A stretch of DNA of 64,000 bases from Hoeflea sp. IMCC20628 (GCF_001011155.1 NZ_CP011479.1:3304501-3368500), one strand, 5' to 3'. Shown: positions 52,990 to 62,889, numbered from the stretch's first letter. Program-made: numbers and translations. The notes: generated by a model from the letters alone, not told the origin.

Positions 52990-54357
52990 TCAAGCCTCCC
53001 TGGTCCGCGAGGACATGTCGAGATATTTTTGTGCGACAGGCCAGCCTGAAACCCGCGCGGCTTCCTGCATGCACTCGATCAGCGCAGCACCTTCTGTGGG
53101 CTGACGGTGTGCCTTCATGTCGCCGTCGCGATAGGCATTGATGAAGCGGAATTCGAGCGGGTCCATGCCGATCAGTCGCGCCAGCTTGTCCATCTGAACT
53201 TCCAGCGCAAAATCGGCGATGGTGACGCCGAAGCCACGCATGGCGCTCGATGGCGTCCGGTTGGTGTAGACGCAGTAGGTGTCGATCCAGACATTGGGCA
53301 CCGTATAGGGGCCGGGATAATGCGCCGCACCCTTTTGCGCGCCATAGGGTGAATGGCGCGAATAAGCGCCGGCATCGGTGTAGCCGGTGACTTGCCGGGC
53401 GATGAGGCGTCCATCTTTGGTGACGCCATCCTTGATGGTGATTGTCTCGGCAGCACGCGGCGAGGAAATCTGCATTTCCTCCTCGCGGCTGTAGATGAAT
53501 GACACCGGCCGTCCGGTCAGTTTGGCTGCCAGAATGGCGATCGGTTCGACGATGACATCGACCTTGCCGCCAAAACCACCACCAACGGTGCCGCCGACCA
53601 TGTGCAATTTGTGGCCGGGCATCTGGAGGATGATCGAGGCGTTGTCGAGAGTGAAGAACATCGCTTGCGTGTTGGTGTAGCAGGTGAAGCGGTCATTGCC
53701 TTCAGGGGCGACGATACAGCCGGTGGTCTCTGTCGGCGCCTGCTCTATCGGCGAGGAAGAATAGGTCTCCTCGAGAATGTGGTCGGCCGCCGCAAAGCCG
53801 GCCTGAACATCTCCAAAGCGCACCTTGCGGTGATCGCCGCTGTCATAATGATAATAGTTGCCGGGATGATGCTCGTTGACCTCGGGCGCATCCGGCTTCA
53901 GCGCTTCGAGCACGTCGAAGACGGCTGGTAGCACCTCATAATCAACCTTGACCTTGGCGGCGGCTTCCTGGGCAGCACGCTCGCTGGTGGCAACCACCGC
54001 GACCACCGCCTCGCCTTTCCAGCTGACCTTCTTGTCGGCCAGAACAGTCTCGTCCTCGGGGCCAACCTGGATCAGGATCAGGATCGTGTAAACATTGTGC
54101 GGCACATCCTTGGCTGTCAGCACCCGGATGACGCCGGGATGTTTCTCGGCCTCCGATGTGTCAATCGACCGGATTTTGGCGTGATGATGCGGACTGCGGA
54201 CCATCTTGAGATGCAGCAGGTCGGGAAAAGTCCGGTCGGCGAAATAGACGGTCTTGCCGGTGACATGGCCCGGTGCGTCGGAGCGCGGCCGGGAATGGCC
54301 AATTTCGTTAAGGTCGTCTTTGCGTTCATCGGCGAAATAGTTCTTGCGAAGTTCCAT
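52990..54357 (-). CDS. Molybdenum hydroxylase Mo-binding subunit, N-terminal half (separate protein)
   Basis: This 455-aa protein covers the first part of the molybdopterin subunit: VTGKTVYFADRTFPDLLHLKMVRSPHHHAKI, the GGTVGGGFGGKVD loop and a TPSSAMRGFG segment. The usual single subunit is about 750-800 aa; the two halves here total 795. No AYxCSFR loop is present, so it is not a CO dehydrogenase of the CoxL form I type. The substrate is likely an N-heterocycle or aldehyde. It follows the 2Fe-2S gene after 11 nt. Confidence 0.87.
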   Translation of the reverse strand: MELRKNYFADERKDDLNEIGHSRPRSDAPGHVTGKTVYFADRTFPDLLHLKMVRSPHHHAKIRSIDTSEAEKHPGVIRVLTAKDVPHNVYTILILIQVGPEDETVLADKKVSWKGEAVVAVVATSERAAQEAAAKVKVDYEVLPAVFDVLEALKPDAPEVNEHHPGNYYHYDSGDHRKVRFGDVQAGFAAADHILEETYSSSPIEQAPTETTGCIVAPEGNDRFTCYTNTQAMFFTLDNASIILQMPGHKLHMVGGTVGGGFGGKVDVIVEPIAILAAKLTGRPVSFIYSREEEMQISSPRAAETITIKDGVTKDGRLIARQVTGYTDAGAYSRHSPYGAQKGAAHYPGPYTVPNVWIDTYCVYTNRTPSSAMRGFGVTIADFALEVQMDKLARLIGMDPLEFRFINAYRDGDMKAHRQPTEGAALIECMQEAARVSGWPVAQKYLDMSSRTREA

Positions 54358-54368
54358 TGCCTGTCTCC

Positions 54369-54851
54369 TCAGCCTGCGTTCTGCGAGTTTGACCGGGCAG
54401 CGGCGAGCACCGCATTGATGATCGGTTCATAGCCGGTGCAGCGGCAGATATTGCCGGAAATTGCTTCGATCACATCTTCACGGGTGGGGTTGGGGGTGTG
54501 GTCGAGCAACGCCTTGGCGGCCATCACCATGCCTGGTGTGCAGAAGCCGCATTGGGTGGCAAAGCCATCAAGGATGGCGCGTTGCACCGGGTGCAGGACG
54601 CCGTCCCGGCCCAGGCCGGCCGTTGTCTCGACTATGGCGCCCTCGCAGGCTTCAACCAGCGTGAGGCAACTCAGCCGCAATTCGCCATCGACGATCACGG
54701 AGCAGGCACCACAGGTGCCCTGATGACAGCCGCCCTTCGGCGAAATATCATCCATTGTGTCACGCAGTGCGTGAAGCAGCGTGGTGCCGCTTTCGACAAA
54801 TTCGGCCCGGTCTTCACCGTTGAGCCTGAATTGAACCGGTACTCTGGCCAT
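54369..54851 (-). CDS. Molybdenum hydroxylase 2Fe-2S subunit
   Basis: This 160-aa protein has the plant-type ferredoxin cluster Cys42, Cys47, Cys50, Cys62 and the second cluster Cys101, Cys104, Cys136, Cys138 (QCGFCTPG and CRCTGYEPI). It passes electrons from the Mo centre to FAD. The ATG at 54851 follows gggaggagg. Length and order are standard for the family. Confidence 0.92.
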   Translation of the reverse strand: MARVPVQFRLNGEDRAEFVESGTTLLHALRDTMDDISPKGGCHQGTCGACSVIVDGELRLSCLTLVEACEGAIVETTAGLGRDGVLHPVQRAILDGFATQCGFCTPGMVMAAKALLDHTPNPTREDVIEAISGNICRCTGYEPIINAVLAAARSNSQNAG

Positions 54852-54912
54852 CCGTCCTCCTCCCGCCGCCTGCCTCCCAGCAGTTGGCAAATCTTCTTTG
54901 CAGTCCTTTGTC

Positions 54913-55713
54913 TCAGTCGAGCAGCAACCTGCCGAAATGCACCGGCAGAACCTCGCCCCGGTACCAGGCGCTGCCGATCGCGTCGGTCATCGGATCCGTC
55001 CCCGCCCCGATGACGCCGATGGCTTCAGCGATTCCGTCTTTTGTAAGCTTCGCCCCTGACAAGGCCTTTTCGGCGGAGATCGCCCGCATCGGCCGGTCAG
55101 CCATGCAGCCCAGCGCAATCCGCGCCGATTTGACCGTGCCGTTTGCATCGGTTTCAATCACCGCTGCGAGGCTGAGAACCGACACACCCTTGGGCTTGAC
55201 CCGAGAGACCTTTAGGAACCGGAAGCTGTCTTCCGCCGGGATCGTGAAGCTCACGGCGATAACGATGCCGCGCTCAGTGAGATCATCGCGGCTGGCGAGA
55301 AAGGCATCGACATCCATGTCACCGTCGGAACAATGGACCGTGGCGTCGAGCGCCAGAAGCGCCACGGCGAAATCGCCATAGGGGGCGGCGGCAAACAGAT
55401 TGCCGCCGACAGTTGCCATGTTGCGAATGGCCGGTCCGCCGACAGCCTTCGCAGCCCGGCTGATCATTGCAAGATCTTTGCATCGGGCGACCGCGGCCAT
55501 CGTCACCGAAGCGCCGATGCGCACCCAGCCATCCGAAACGTCGATGCCGGACATGACCGGGTCGGTGGTCCGGACATAACCAGTGGTGGCAATGTCTCCC
55601 TCATTGACCGCCCGCACCACCAGGGTGCCGCCGCCGAGATACCGGGCGCCGCCCTGTTTCAGGGCAGCCGAGACCTCCTTGGCCGATGCAAATGTAGTCA
55701 GAGCAAGCGACAT
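54913..55713 (-). CDS. Molybdenum hydroxylase FAD-binding subunit
   Basis: This 266-aa protein is a CoxM/FAD-type subunit with ARYLGGGTLVVRAVNEGD near the N-terminus and NMATVGGNLFAAAPYGDFAVALLALDA for the flavin. It precedes the 2Fe-2S gene by 61 nt. It accepts electrons from the iron-sulfur subunit and passes them to an external acceptor. Length and domains are normal. Confidence 0.9.
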   Translation of the reverse strand: MSLALTTFASAKEVSAALKQGGARYLGGGTLVVRAVNEGDIATTGYVRTTDPVMSGIDVSDGWVRIGASVTMAAVARCKDLAMISRAAKAVGGPAIRNMATVGGNLFAAAPYGDFAVALLALDATVHCSDGDMDVDAFLASRDDLTERGIVIAVSFTIPAEDSFRFLKVSRVKPKGVSVLSLAAVIETDANGTVKSARIALGCMADRPMRAISAEKALSGAKLTKDGIAEAIGVIGAGTDPMTDAIGSAWYRGEVLPVHFGRLLLD

Positions 55714-55736
55714 GGCGACACTCCTTCAGGCCTTGG

Positions 55737-56180
55737 TCATGATTTCGAGGTGAAATGCTCCTGCAGCGCATTGAAGCCGCCCTGGAACACATTGGCGCCC
55801 ATGCCGGCGGCCAGCTCGTCGGCTTTTTCTGCCGGCGCGTCGAAGGTTGCGGTCCACTCCGCATAGGTCCGGTCGCCATCAGTGACGCGGCGCAATTGCA
55901 GCGTGGCGCTGTGACTGCTGATCGGCTGCGGCGTTTCCACAATCGCGTAGCTGGTCAGAAACTCATCATCGGAGAAGGCGGTCAGCTGCTCGCGCAGCTT
56001 GGGGCCGCTGGCCAAGGTGAAATTGCGGATACAGCCGATTTCAGTGGCCGGCTTGCCATCTTCGATGTGACTTTCAACCATCCGTGGATGCCAGCTTGGC
56101 AATCCGTTGAAATCGCGAATACGTGCCCAGACTTTTTCCACGGGCGCGTCGATGATGCTGGAAATGGTTACAGTCGTCAT
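55737..56180 (-). CDS. SRPBCC family protein
   Basis: This 147-aa protein belongs to the START/SRPBCC fold group: TISSIIDAPVEKVWARIRDFNGLPSWHPRMVES. Such small proteins bind hydrophobic ligands or act in polyketide and aromatic degradation; Cox operons often carry a CoxG of this fold. It lies 23 nt upstream of the FAD gene and is transcribed with the operon. Confidence 0.85.
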   Translation of the reverse strand: MTTVTISSIIDAPVEKVWARIRDFNGLPSWHPRMVESHIEDGKPATEIGCIRNFTLASGPKLREQLTAFSDDEFLTSYAIVETPQPISSHSATLQLRRVTDGDRTYAEWTATFDAPAEKADELAAGMGANVFQGGFNALQEHFTSKS

Positions 56181-56261
56181 TGATAGAAGTCCTCACGAGT
56201 TCAACAGGTCTTAACTGTAAGACGGTCAAACTGGCGGTGCTTATCAATGCGTCTTGACGGT

Positions 56262-57119
56262 TTATCTCTCAGTCGGAAAAACGGCAGGCCAGTCGATACG
56301 AGCCGCTGCGGCCTTGCGATACTGGATCGGCGGGACCCCGACATGATCCCTGAAAAAGCGCGAAAAATTGCCTTGAGTGGTGAAGCCAAGATTGCAGGCA
56401 ACGGAAATGAGCGAATCCTGCGAGCCCTGCAATTGACGCCGCGCCTCCTCCATCCGCAGCGTGTTCCAGTAGACATTGGGTGTCAGCCGGGTCTGTTCCT
56501 TGAACAGCGAAAAGAAATGCGCCCGAGAAAGCCCGACATTGCGCGCCAGTTCGTCAAAGCAGATCCGTTCGCAGATATTGAGCTTCATCAATTCGATTGC
56601 CTTGCGGACACGGAAATCGAGCAGGCTGGATTGAGAGCGCAGCGGGCGCAGCCGCAATGATTGCGGACGCGCCACATCGAGAAGACTGTCAAGCAACCGC
56701 TCCATTTCATAATCGACAAGATCATCAATATTGGCATCATCATAAAGCAGTTCGAAAATCTGCATGGCCGCGCGATAGAGCCAGAGATCCATCGGGATTG
56801 TCGGCCGGGCAAACAAGGCGGCCCCTGCCGGCAGATCATAGCGCCGCCGGGCCCAGTCAGGGTCGATGTAGAACGCCAAGAACAGACCCGCTTCATCTTC
56901 ACTGGACATGGAGTGGCTGTGCGGCTCGAACGAATTGACGGCTGCCGCGATACCGGGTCCGAGCGTGACCGCCTCGTCTCCGATCATCATCGCGCCTGAG
57001 GCGCCCTCGAGCCAGATGATGATGTGCGCCTCGGTATGGGCATGGGTGACCAGATCGCTGGAAACGGTGAGCACGGAAACATGCCCGAACTCGCCCCGAA
57101 AGAGCTTGATCGATGACAT
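56262..57119 (-). CDS. AraC family transcriptional regulator
   Basis: This 285-aa regulator has an N-terminal cupin-like sensor domain (about 1-110) and a C-terminal double HTH (about 190-275, VGLSRAHFFSLFKEQTRLTPNVYWNTLRMEEARRQL and NLGFTTQGNFSRFFRDHVGVPPIQYRK). It lies upstream of the Mo-hydroxylase operon on the same strand and likely activates it. The ATG at 57119 has gggagga upstream. Confidence 0.88.
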   Translation of the reverse strand: MSSIKLFRGEFGHVSVLTVSSDLVTHAHTEAHIIIWLEGASGAMMIGDEAVTLGPGIAAAVNSFEPHSHSMSSEDEAGLFLAFYIDPDWARRRYDLPAGAALFARPTIPMDLWLYRAAMQIFELLYDDANIDDLVDYEMERLLDSLLDVARPQSLRLRPLRSQSSLLDFRVRKAIELMKLNICERICFDELARNVGLSRAHFFSLFKEQTRLTPNVYWNTLRMEEARRQLQGSQDSLISVACNLGFTTQGNFSRFFRDHVGVPPIQYRKAAAARIDWPAVFPTER

Positions 57120-57419
57120 TGGCTATTCCTCCCGAAGCGGCATCCTCCTGCGCTTCTGGGTGAAATCTTGGGCTGCACGAATGCTTCCGTCAAGAGGTCG
57201 ATGATTGTTAGCGGTTAACGAGGCAACAGCGACAGGCCAAACCTGCCCAGCAATTCAGCCAAATCGCCAGCTCCAAATGCTTTTCAGTTATCTGCCTTTG
57301 CCGCCGTCAGATTGGCTTTGCATATTCATACAAGCAGGCCGTACAAGTCGACTTTGTGAGCGAACCAGCAGTTCCAATTACCAGGTCACCACACGCAGAA
57401 TTTCGTTACGGTGCGCAGC
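57120..57419. other. Intergenic region, no gene recognised
   Basis: These 300 nt separate the sulfatase-like 3' end and the AraC start. They probably carry the AraC-operon promoter. I see no gene, repeat or clear terminator. Confidence 0.5.
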
Positions 57420-59117
57420 CTATTCGACAGATAGAAAATTCGATGCAATGCGTTTTTGCAGGTGCCGGTCCACTGCAGCCCGATCCGCGCAGAAATGCAG
57501 CTTGCCTTCGCATCGGTCCCTGAGTGCTGCAAGGTCAGCGAACATGGGAGATTTGGCCATTCCCGCTGCTTCCAGCAAAGACACCCCCAAATATCCGATA
57601 TCGAGGTTGGCATAATCAAACGGACCCATATCGAGTTCAATTCCCATGCCGTGAACGGTATAATAGGTCTGGTAGGCCGATGATGTCAGCTCGTCGATAG
57701 CAAAATCCGGATACAAATGATGGACCAGCTCACGCGTGGCAAATGATTGATGGTCGCCAAATTCCAACACAATGGAAGGGTGATCTTTGCTCTCAGCCTC
57801 AGCTTGGCCGAGATACCATTCGAAATCTTTCTGGGACTGAGCAACCCGCCGCACATATTCGTCGAGTTCAAAGATACCGCTCTCGCCGGAGATTTCTGAA
57901 TCAGAGTCAGCCAAATGGTCCGAATAGGGCGAATGCGCGAACATGGTTTGTACTTCGAGAAACAGCGGTCTGCCGTCCGTTTTCCGATGCTCTTCAATGA
58001 ACGCTCGGGCAGCTTCGAAATAGAACCGGTCGTGGTGGGCGTATTGGGTGGCTCCGATGCGATTGAAATCGAGAACTTCGTCAAAACCGATCGACTCGAG
58101 AAACGGCCCTTCGTTGACAAAACCATGATCCATCGGCATCAGCACCGCGGTTCTGTATCCGCAACGGGACAATTCCGTTGCAAGAGATTGATGGATTTTA
58201 CCTTCCATCGCGGTGGTGAGATAGGGAGCCCGCCATCCGAAATCGAGGCTGGAAAGCCCTGTCATCAACGAAAAGTTTGAGATCCAGGTGCCGCCGCCGA
58301 AGGTTTCCACACGGAGGGCCCGGTGTTTTCCATCTGCCGATTTGAACTGCTGGGAAAACTGCTGGTCGATGCCGTATTGGTTGAGACGACTGAGATCGGT
58401 TTGGCTTTCACTGAGAACGACAAACAGATCGGGCTTCGGTCCCGTTGTTTCGCACGGGCCGGCAGAGGCGAAAGGCGCGACCGCCGGCATGTCTGTGAAG
58501 CGATCGGCGATACCTCTTCCTATAGCTGCATCCCTGAGGTCGAGGAAGGAGACGAAAAATGCCGAGGCATTGAAGCCGCCGAGATAGTGAAAATACCGCG
58601 GCTCGTCTTCTGCCAGCGGATAACTGACCGGGATCAGCGCAAAGGTGATGACCACGAGGGAACCTCGCTTCAGAACAGTCATCCCGTTCTTTCCGTCCCA
58701 AATGAAGATGAGAGAAAGCACGATGAGGGAGCAGAGCATGAGCCCGGCGATCGGCACGATATAAGCCGCAAACCCATCGAGAAGGAAAGCAAAGGCTTTT
58801 GGATCGGTTCCGGTGAAAACGAAGTCGTAGATGTGAAGATCAAACCCCTTGGTCCGGTATTTCAGCACCGAGGAGATGGATATCAGGGTTGTCACCACAA
58901 GTGCGGTGTAGATGGAAAAATAGATACGCCGGCTCAAGAGGAAAAGTAACGTGGCTATGCCCAGAACCGAGAGCATTACAAACGGCATGTGTTTAACTGC
59001 CTGCTCAAGAGCATATAGAAATCCTGTGCAGGCAAGTGTTGCTACGATCGCCGTCACCGGATTGAGGATCAACGCCGAGACCCTGTCAATCAACGTTTCA
59101 CTGTTTGCTTTCGTCAT
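57420..59117 (-). CDS. LTA-synthase/sulfatase-like membrane protein
   Basis: This 565-aa protein has about five N-terminal membrane segments (roughly 15-35, 42-58, 64-85, 118-143, 155-175). It then has a large soluble domain of the alkaline phosphatase/sulfatase superfamily. The domain has LFVVLSESQTDLSRL, the nucleophile-type ETFGGGTWISNFSLMTG and a late VLEFGDHQSF. It resembles phosphoglycerol/phosphoethanolamine transferases such as LtaS, OpgB and EptA, which transfer head groups onto envelope glycans. The ATG at 59117 is used. In a Gram-negative bacterium it may modify periplasmic or cell-surface glycans. Confidence 0.8.
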   Translation of the reverse strand: MTKANSETLIDRVSALILNPVTAIVATLACTGFLYALEQAVKHMPFVMLSVLGIATLLFLLSRRIYFSIYTALVVTTLISISSVLKYRTKGFDLHIYDFVFTGTDPKAFAFLLDGFAAYIVPIAGLMLCSLIVLSLIFIWDGKNGMTVLKRGSLVVITFALIPVSYPLAEDEPRYFHYLGGFNASAFFVSFLDLRDAAIGRGIADRFTDMPAVAPFASAGPCETTGPKPDLFVVLSESQTDLSRLNQYGIDQQFSQQFKSADGKHRALRVETFGGGTWISNFSLMTGLSSLDFGWRAPYLTTAMEGKIHQSLATELSRCGYRTAVLMPMDHGFVNEGPFLESIGFDEVLDFNRIGATQYAHHDRFYFEAARAFIEEHRKTDGRPLFLEVQTMFAHSPYSDHLADSDSEISGESGIFELDEYVRRVAQSQKDFEWYLGQAEAESKDHPSIVLEFGDHQSFATRELVHHLYPDFAIDELTSSAYQTYYTVHGMGIELDMGPFDYANLDIGYLGVSLLEAAGMAKSPMFADLAALRDRCEGKLHFCADRAAVDRHLQKRIASNFLSVE

Positions 59118-59204
59118 GTGACCGTCTCCGCTTGCAATCGCGCAAGTGCGCATTCTTTGCCCGACAGTTCAAACGCAATGATATTTTAACCTTAACAGGC
59201 AGAG

Positions 59205-59640
59205 CGTCGGCCAACGGCCTGAAGCGAAGCTGTCGGGCAGAAGAACAAAGCGCACCAAATTTCCCGATGCGTCTGTCAAGGCCAGGATTTTGGTGGTCCT
59301 GCCACCCTTTGATCGGCGATGCCTGGTTTCGGGGCCCCTTTTGCGCCCTACCCGTGGCGATGAACTTTGATGATGGTGGCGTCAACCATGGCGCAGTCGA
59401 TGTCCGAACCGCCGGAACACTTCGAAAATCTAATGAAAACATCGACATCGACCCAATCGCGATGCCATTTCAACGCTCGGCGATTGAAGCCGAAGTGTCC
59501 CCACAAAAAGCATTCTTCGGAAACCGACAGAACTCCATGAGCGGCGTACTGGCGATGCCTGCCGGACACCTCTGCCGAACTTCTCTGAGACAGAGCACGG
59601 ATAGTCAAAACCCTTGACAATGGCCGGTAAAATGAATGTT
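59205..59640 (-). mobile_element. IS5-type transposase remnant, frameshifted and truncated
   Basis: Minus-strand translation gives the DDE-transposase segment MVDATIIKVHRHG at about 59348-59390, then GRAQKGP and RVAGPPKSWP-like residues in another frame, and LADAL before the sequence stops matching. The parts are in different frames and the C-terminus is missing, so it is a dead element. I could not identify its ends or a target duplication. Confidence 0.65.
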
Positions 59641-59966
59641 TTATAGAATGAAAAACGCACGCATCTGTTTTACAATGGCCTCCTGTCATATGGGGAAACT
59701 TACCACTCATGATTGCCATGGCTCCTGCTCCGCGGTGGACATTGGAGGGCTGAAAAGAGCATTGACCAAGACAAGGTTCTGCGCTGATCCGCAGCATCCA
59801 TGCCTTGCCGCTGATACCTCTATGCCGATCGAGGTCCAGACGTTGGCCGCAATGACCTATCTCGCGCAGGCCCTTGCCGTGAGCCAAGTCATTCATCTGC
59901 TGGAATGAAAAATGGATGTCACAAGGGCGCGCGCATGAAGCACAGATGCCGGACGGAGAGACCAGA
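59641..59966. other. Intergenic region before the class III aminotransferase
   Basis: These 326 nt carry short open frames on both strands but none resembles a known protein. It probably holds the promoter of the aminotransferase operon and further IS debris. Confidence 0.4.
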
Positions 59967-61340
59967 ATGAAAAACAGTTTTCATAATCGCACTGCGGAGG
60001 CTCTGAAGGCAGCCGATCTGACGCATCACCTGCACCCGTTCACCGATCACCGCGCCCTTGCCGCCGAGGGCGGGCCGCGCATCATCACCCATGGCGAGGG
60101 CGTCTACCTGTGGGACACAGAAGGGCGCCGGCTGCTGGATGGCATGGGTGGTCTGTGGTGCGTCAATATCGGCTATGGCCGTAAGGAGTTGGGCGAAGTG
60201 GCGCATCGCCAGATGGATCAGCTGGCCTTTTACAACACCTTCTTCAAGACCTCGCACGAACCAGTGATCGAACTGTCGGAACGTCTGGCCGCCCTGACGC
60301 CCGAAGGTATAAACGACTTCTTCTATGCCAATTCCGGGTCCGAGGCGAATGACACCGCCTTGCGGCTGGTGCGCGGCTATTGGGCGGCTGAGGGCAAGCC
60401 CGAGCGCCAGGTCATTATCAGCCGAGAATTTGCTTATCACGGATCGACCGTCGCAGGAGCCAGCCTTTGTGGCCTTCCGTCGATGCATGATGTGCCCAGC
60501 CTGCCTATCCCCGGCATTGTCCATGCGGATGGCCCCTATGCGTGGCACGCCGGGCGCGATCAGCACGATCCCGTTTATGGAGTCGAGGCTGCCGATGCCG
60601 TCGAGACCAAGATCCTTGAGGTCGGCCCCGAAAACGTCGCCGCCTTCATCGGTGAGCCTGTTATGGGTGCAGGCGGCGTAATTACCCCGCCGCCCGGCTA
60701 TTGGGCCCGTGTGCAGGAAATTTGCCGCAAATATGATATCCTGCTTATCGTGGATGAGGTGATCTGCGGATTTGGCCGGACCGGCGAATGGTTCGGGTCC
60801 CATACATACGACATTCAGCCCGATATCATCTGCATGGCCAAGGGGATGAGCAGCGGTTACCAGCCGATTTCGGCGGTCGGCGTGGGCGCACGAGTGGCTG
60901 ATGCGCTGCGTGGGCGTGCGGGTGTTCTGCCGCATGGCTTCACCTATTCCGGCCATCCCGTAGCCTGCGCCGTTGCACTGGAAAACATCGATATCATCGA
61001 GCGCGAAGGGATCGTCGAACATGTGCGCGACACCGTCGGTCCCTGCATGGGCGACAGACTTGGCCGTCTTACCGCACATCCGCTGGTGGGCGAGGTGCGC
61101 GGCGTTGGCGGGATGTGGGCGCTGGACCTAACCGCCGACAAGGCCACGCGGGCGCCGTTCGATCCGCTGGGCTCGGTTGCGACGCAGGTGCGCAACCTCT
61201 GTTTCGAGCGCGGCCTTGCCACGCGCGCGGTGCGCGAAGGGCTGGTGTTTTCGCCGCCGCTGATCATAACCGAGCCACAAATCGACGAGTTGGCCGGTAT
61301 CTTGATGAGCTGTCTGGATGACGTGGCAGCGACGCTCTGA
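59967..61340 (+). CDS. Class III pyridoxal-phosphate-dependent aminotransferase
   Basis: This 457-aa enzyme has the class III signature LLIVDEVICGFGRTGEWFGS, with PLP-Lys in MAKGMSSGYQPIS, and FFYANSGSEANDTALRLVRGYW. It would transfer an amino group from an omega-amino or related substrate to pyruvate or a keto acid. The ATG at 59967 follows cggagaga; earlier in-frame ATGs are less well placed. It is followed by an M81 hydrolase and an RpiR regulator on the same strand. Confidence 0.9.
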   Translation: MKNSFHNRTAEALKAADLTHHLHPFTDHRALAAEGGPRIITHGEGVYLWDTEGRRLLDGMGGLWCVNIGYGRKELGEVAHRQMDQLAFYNTFFKTSHEPVIELSERLAALTPEGINDFFYANSGSEANDTALRLVRGYWAAEGKPERQVIISREFAYHGSTVAGASLCGLPSMHDVPSLPIPGIVHADGPYAWHAGRDQHDPVYGVEAADAVETKILEVGPENVAAFIGEPVMGAGGVITPPPGYWARVQEICRKYDILLIVDEVICGFGRTGEWFGSHTYDIQPDIICMAKGMSSGYQPISAVGVGARVADALRGRAGVLPHGFTYSGHPVACAVALENIDIIEREGIVEHVRDTVGPCMGDRLGRLTAHPLVGEVRGVGGMWALDLTADKATRAPFDPLGSVATQVRNLCFERGLATRAVREGLVFSPPLIITEPQIDELAGILMSCLDDVAATL

Positions 61341-61368
61341 TGCGCGTGCAGGGCAAGGAGAGACAAGC

Positions 61369-62859
61369 ATGAAGATCGGGATCGCACGGCTCTGGCACGA
61401 GGCCAACTCATTTACCACAGGCACGGTCGGGCTGGAGCATTTCCAGGGGCGCGAATATGCACGCGGTGCGGATGCGGCTCAGCGCTTCCGCGGCACCACG
61501 GTTGAAACTGGCGGCGCTTTCGAATGGGCGGACCGGACAGGCGCGGAACTGGCATTCTCAAGGCTCGCGGCTTCTGCCCCTGGGGGGCAGGTAGAGCAGG
61601 ACCTGCTGGACGCACTGACGGATGAGATCGTGGACGATCCCATTTTCGACGATGTGGACGGCATATACCTGTCGATGCACGGCTCCTGCATCGGCACGGT
61701 TGACGCGTCGCCCGAAACCACGCTGATCACGCGGCTGCGCGCGCGCTTTCCCAAGCTGCCGATTACGGCATCCTTTGACATGCACTGCATCCCTACTCAG
61801 GAGATTTGTGCTGCACTGGATGGTGTAACAGTTTACCGCGAATACCCGCACACGGACATGCCGCAATCCGCAATCCGCGCGCTGAACCTGCTGGCCGATC
61901 TGATTGAACGCGGCGCACGGGGCCAGGTGGTTCTGGCCTGTTGCGACCTGATCCTTCCAAGCTTCAACATGCGGACCGATGAGCCCGGCCCGATGGCCGA
62001 GATCGAGGATCTGGCGCAGCGGCTGGAGATCGAACAGGCTTCTGCAGGGCATCCTCTGGCCATCTACCCCTACGCCAGCTTCGCCTATGCCGATGTGGCA
62101 GCCGCCAATTCAGGTGTGATGGTCAGCATGAATACACATGATGACCCAGCGGCCTTGCAGGCGGCGCAGGGCGTGGCCCGGCGTGTAGTGGATGAAATGC
62201 TGGCGCGCAAAGCCCGCTTTCGCCCTGATTTGCCAAGCGCAAAGAGCCTGCTGGCGCAAGCCCCGTGGCGCGATGGTCGCCGCTGGGCGATCCTCGAGCC
62301 GTCCGATAATCCCATGTCAGGCGGCAACGGCGACACGACCGGCCTTTTGTCCGCAGCACTTGCGGCCGATCTGCCCGATGGCACCGTCTTTGCCTTCATC
62401 AGCGACCCCGGCGCGGTCGACCGCGCCCGCCATGCGGGCGTGGGCGCGTCCCTGACGCTGGATCTTGGCGGCAGGCAAGACGCCAGATTCGGCAGTCCGG
62501 TCCGGGTCAACGGCATCGTGGAAAAGCTGACTGACGGGAGATTCGTCAATTCCGGCCCGATGGAACATGGCATTTCAGTAGCCCTCGGCCCCACCGCGCT
62601 GCTGAAGGTCGGGCCGATGCGGATCATCATTACCAGCCACGTCTATTCGCCAAATGATCCCGGCTATTTTCATCTGCACGAGATCGAAGCCACGGAAATC
62701 CCGTTGTTGCTGGCCAAGGCCAAGAACCACATCCGTGCCTCCTTCGGGCGTAGCTTTGACGTATTTGCGCAGGTGGAAACGCCTGGGCCTGCGATGGCCG
62801 ATACCACGCAATTGCCGTTCCGGCATATTCCGCCCCGGCGGTTGAATCTGGAGATCTGA
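61369..62859 (+). CDS. M81 family metallopeptidase (MlrC-like), second copy
   Basis: This 496-aa protein has the MlrC pattern: RLWHEANSF, YLSMHGSCIG, TASFDMHCIP and DNPMSGGNGDTTGLLSAAL. It is clearly diverged from the M81 protein at 25066-26520 and belongs to a separate unit. The ATG at 61369 follows aaggaga. It probably hydrolyses an amide or linear peptide whose amine product is handled by the aminotransferase upstream. Confidence 0.87.
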   Translation: MKIGIARLWHEANSFTTGTVGLEHFQGREYARGADAAQRFRGTTVETGGAFEWADRTGAELAFSRLAASAPGGQVEQDLLDALTDEIVDDPIFDDVDGIYLSMHGSCIGTVDASPETTLITRLRARFPKLPITASFDMHCIPTQEICAALDGVTVYREYPHTDMPQSAIRALNLLADLIERGARGQVVLACCDLILPSFNMRTDEPGPMAEIEDLAQRLEIEQASAGHPLAIYPYASFAYADVAAANSGVMVSMNTHDDPAALQAAQGVARRVVDEMLARKARFRPDLPSAKSLLAQAPWRDGRRWAILEPSDNPMSGGNGDTTGLLSAALAADLPDGTVFAFISDPGAVDRARHAGVGASLTLDLGGRQDARFGSPVRVNGIVEKLTDGRFVNSGPMEHGISVALGPTALLKVGPMRIIITSHVYSPNDPGYFHLHEIEATEIPLLLAKAKNHIRASFGRSFDVFAQVETPGPAMADTTQLPFRHIPPRRLNLEI

Positions 62860-62889
62860 AATACGAAAGTTACACAGGATACCACTTTC

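Noticed and set aside
52990-54357. CO dehydrogenase (CoxL) assignment
   Set aside because: The form I loop AYxCSFR is absent and the subunit is split, so CO oxidation is unlikely despite the CoxD/CoxE-like helpers.
59636-59908. 90-aa plus-strand open frame before the aminotransferase
   Set aside because: It has weak start context and no recognisable motif, and it overlaps a minus-strand frame of the IS debris.
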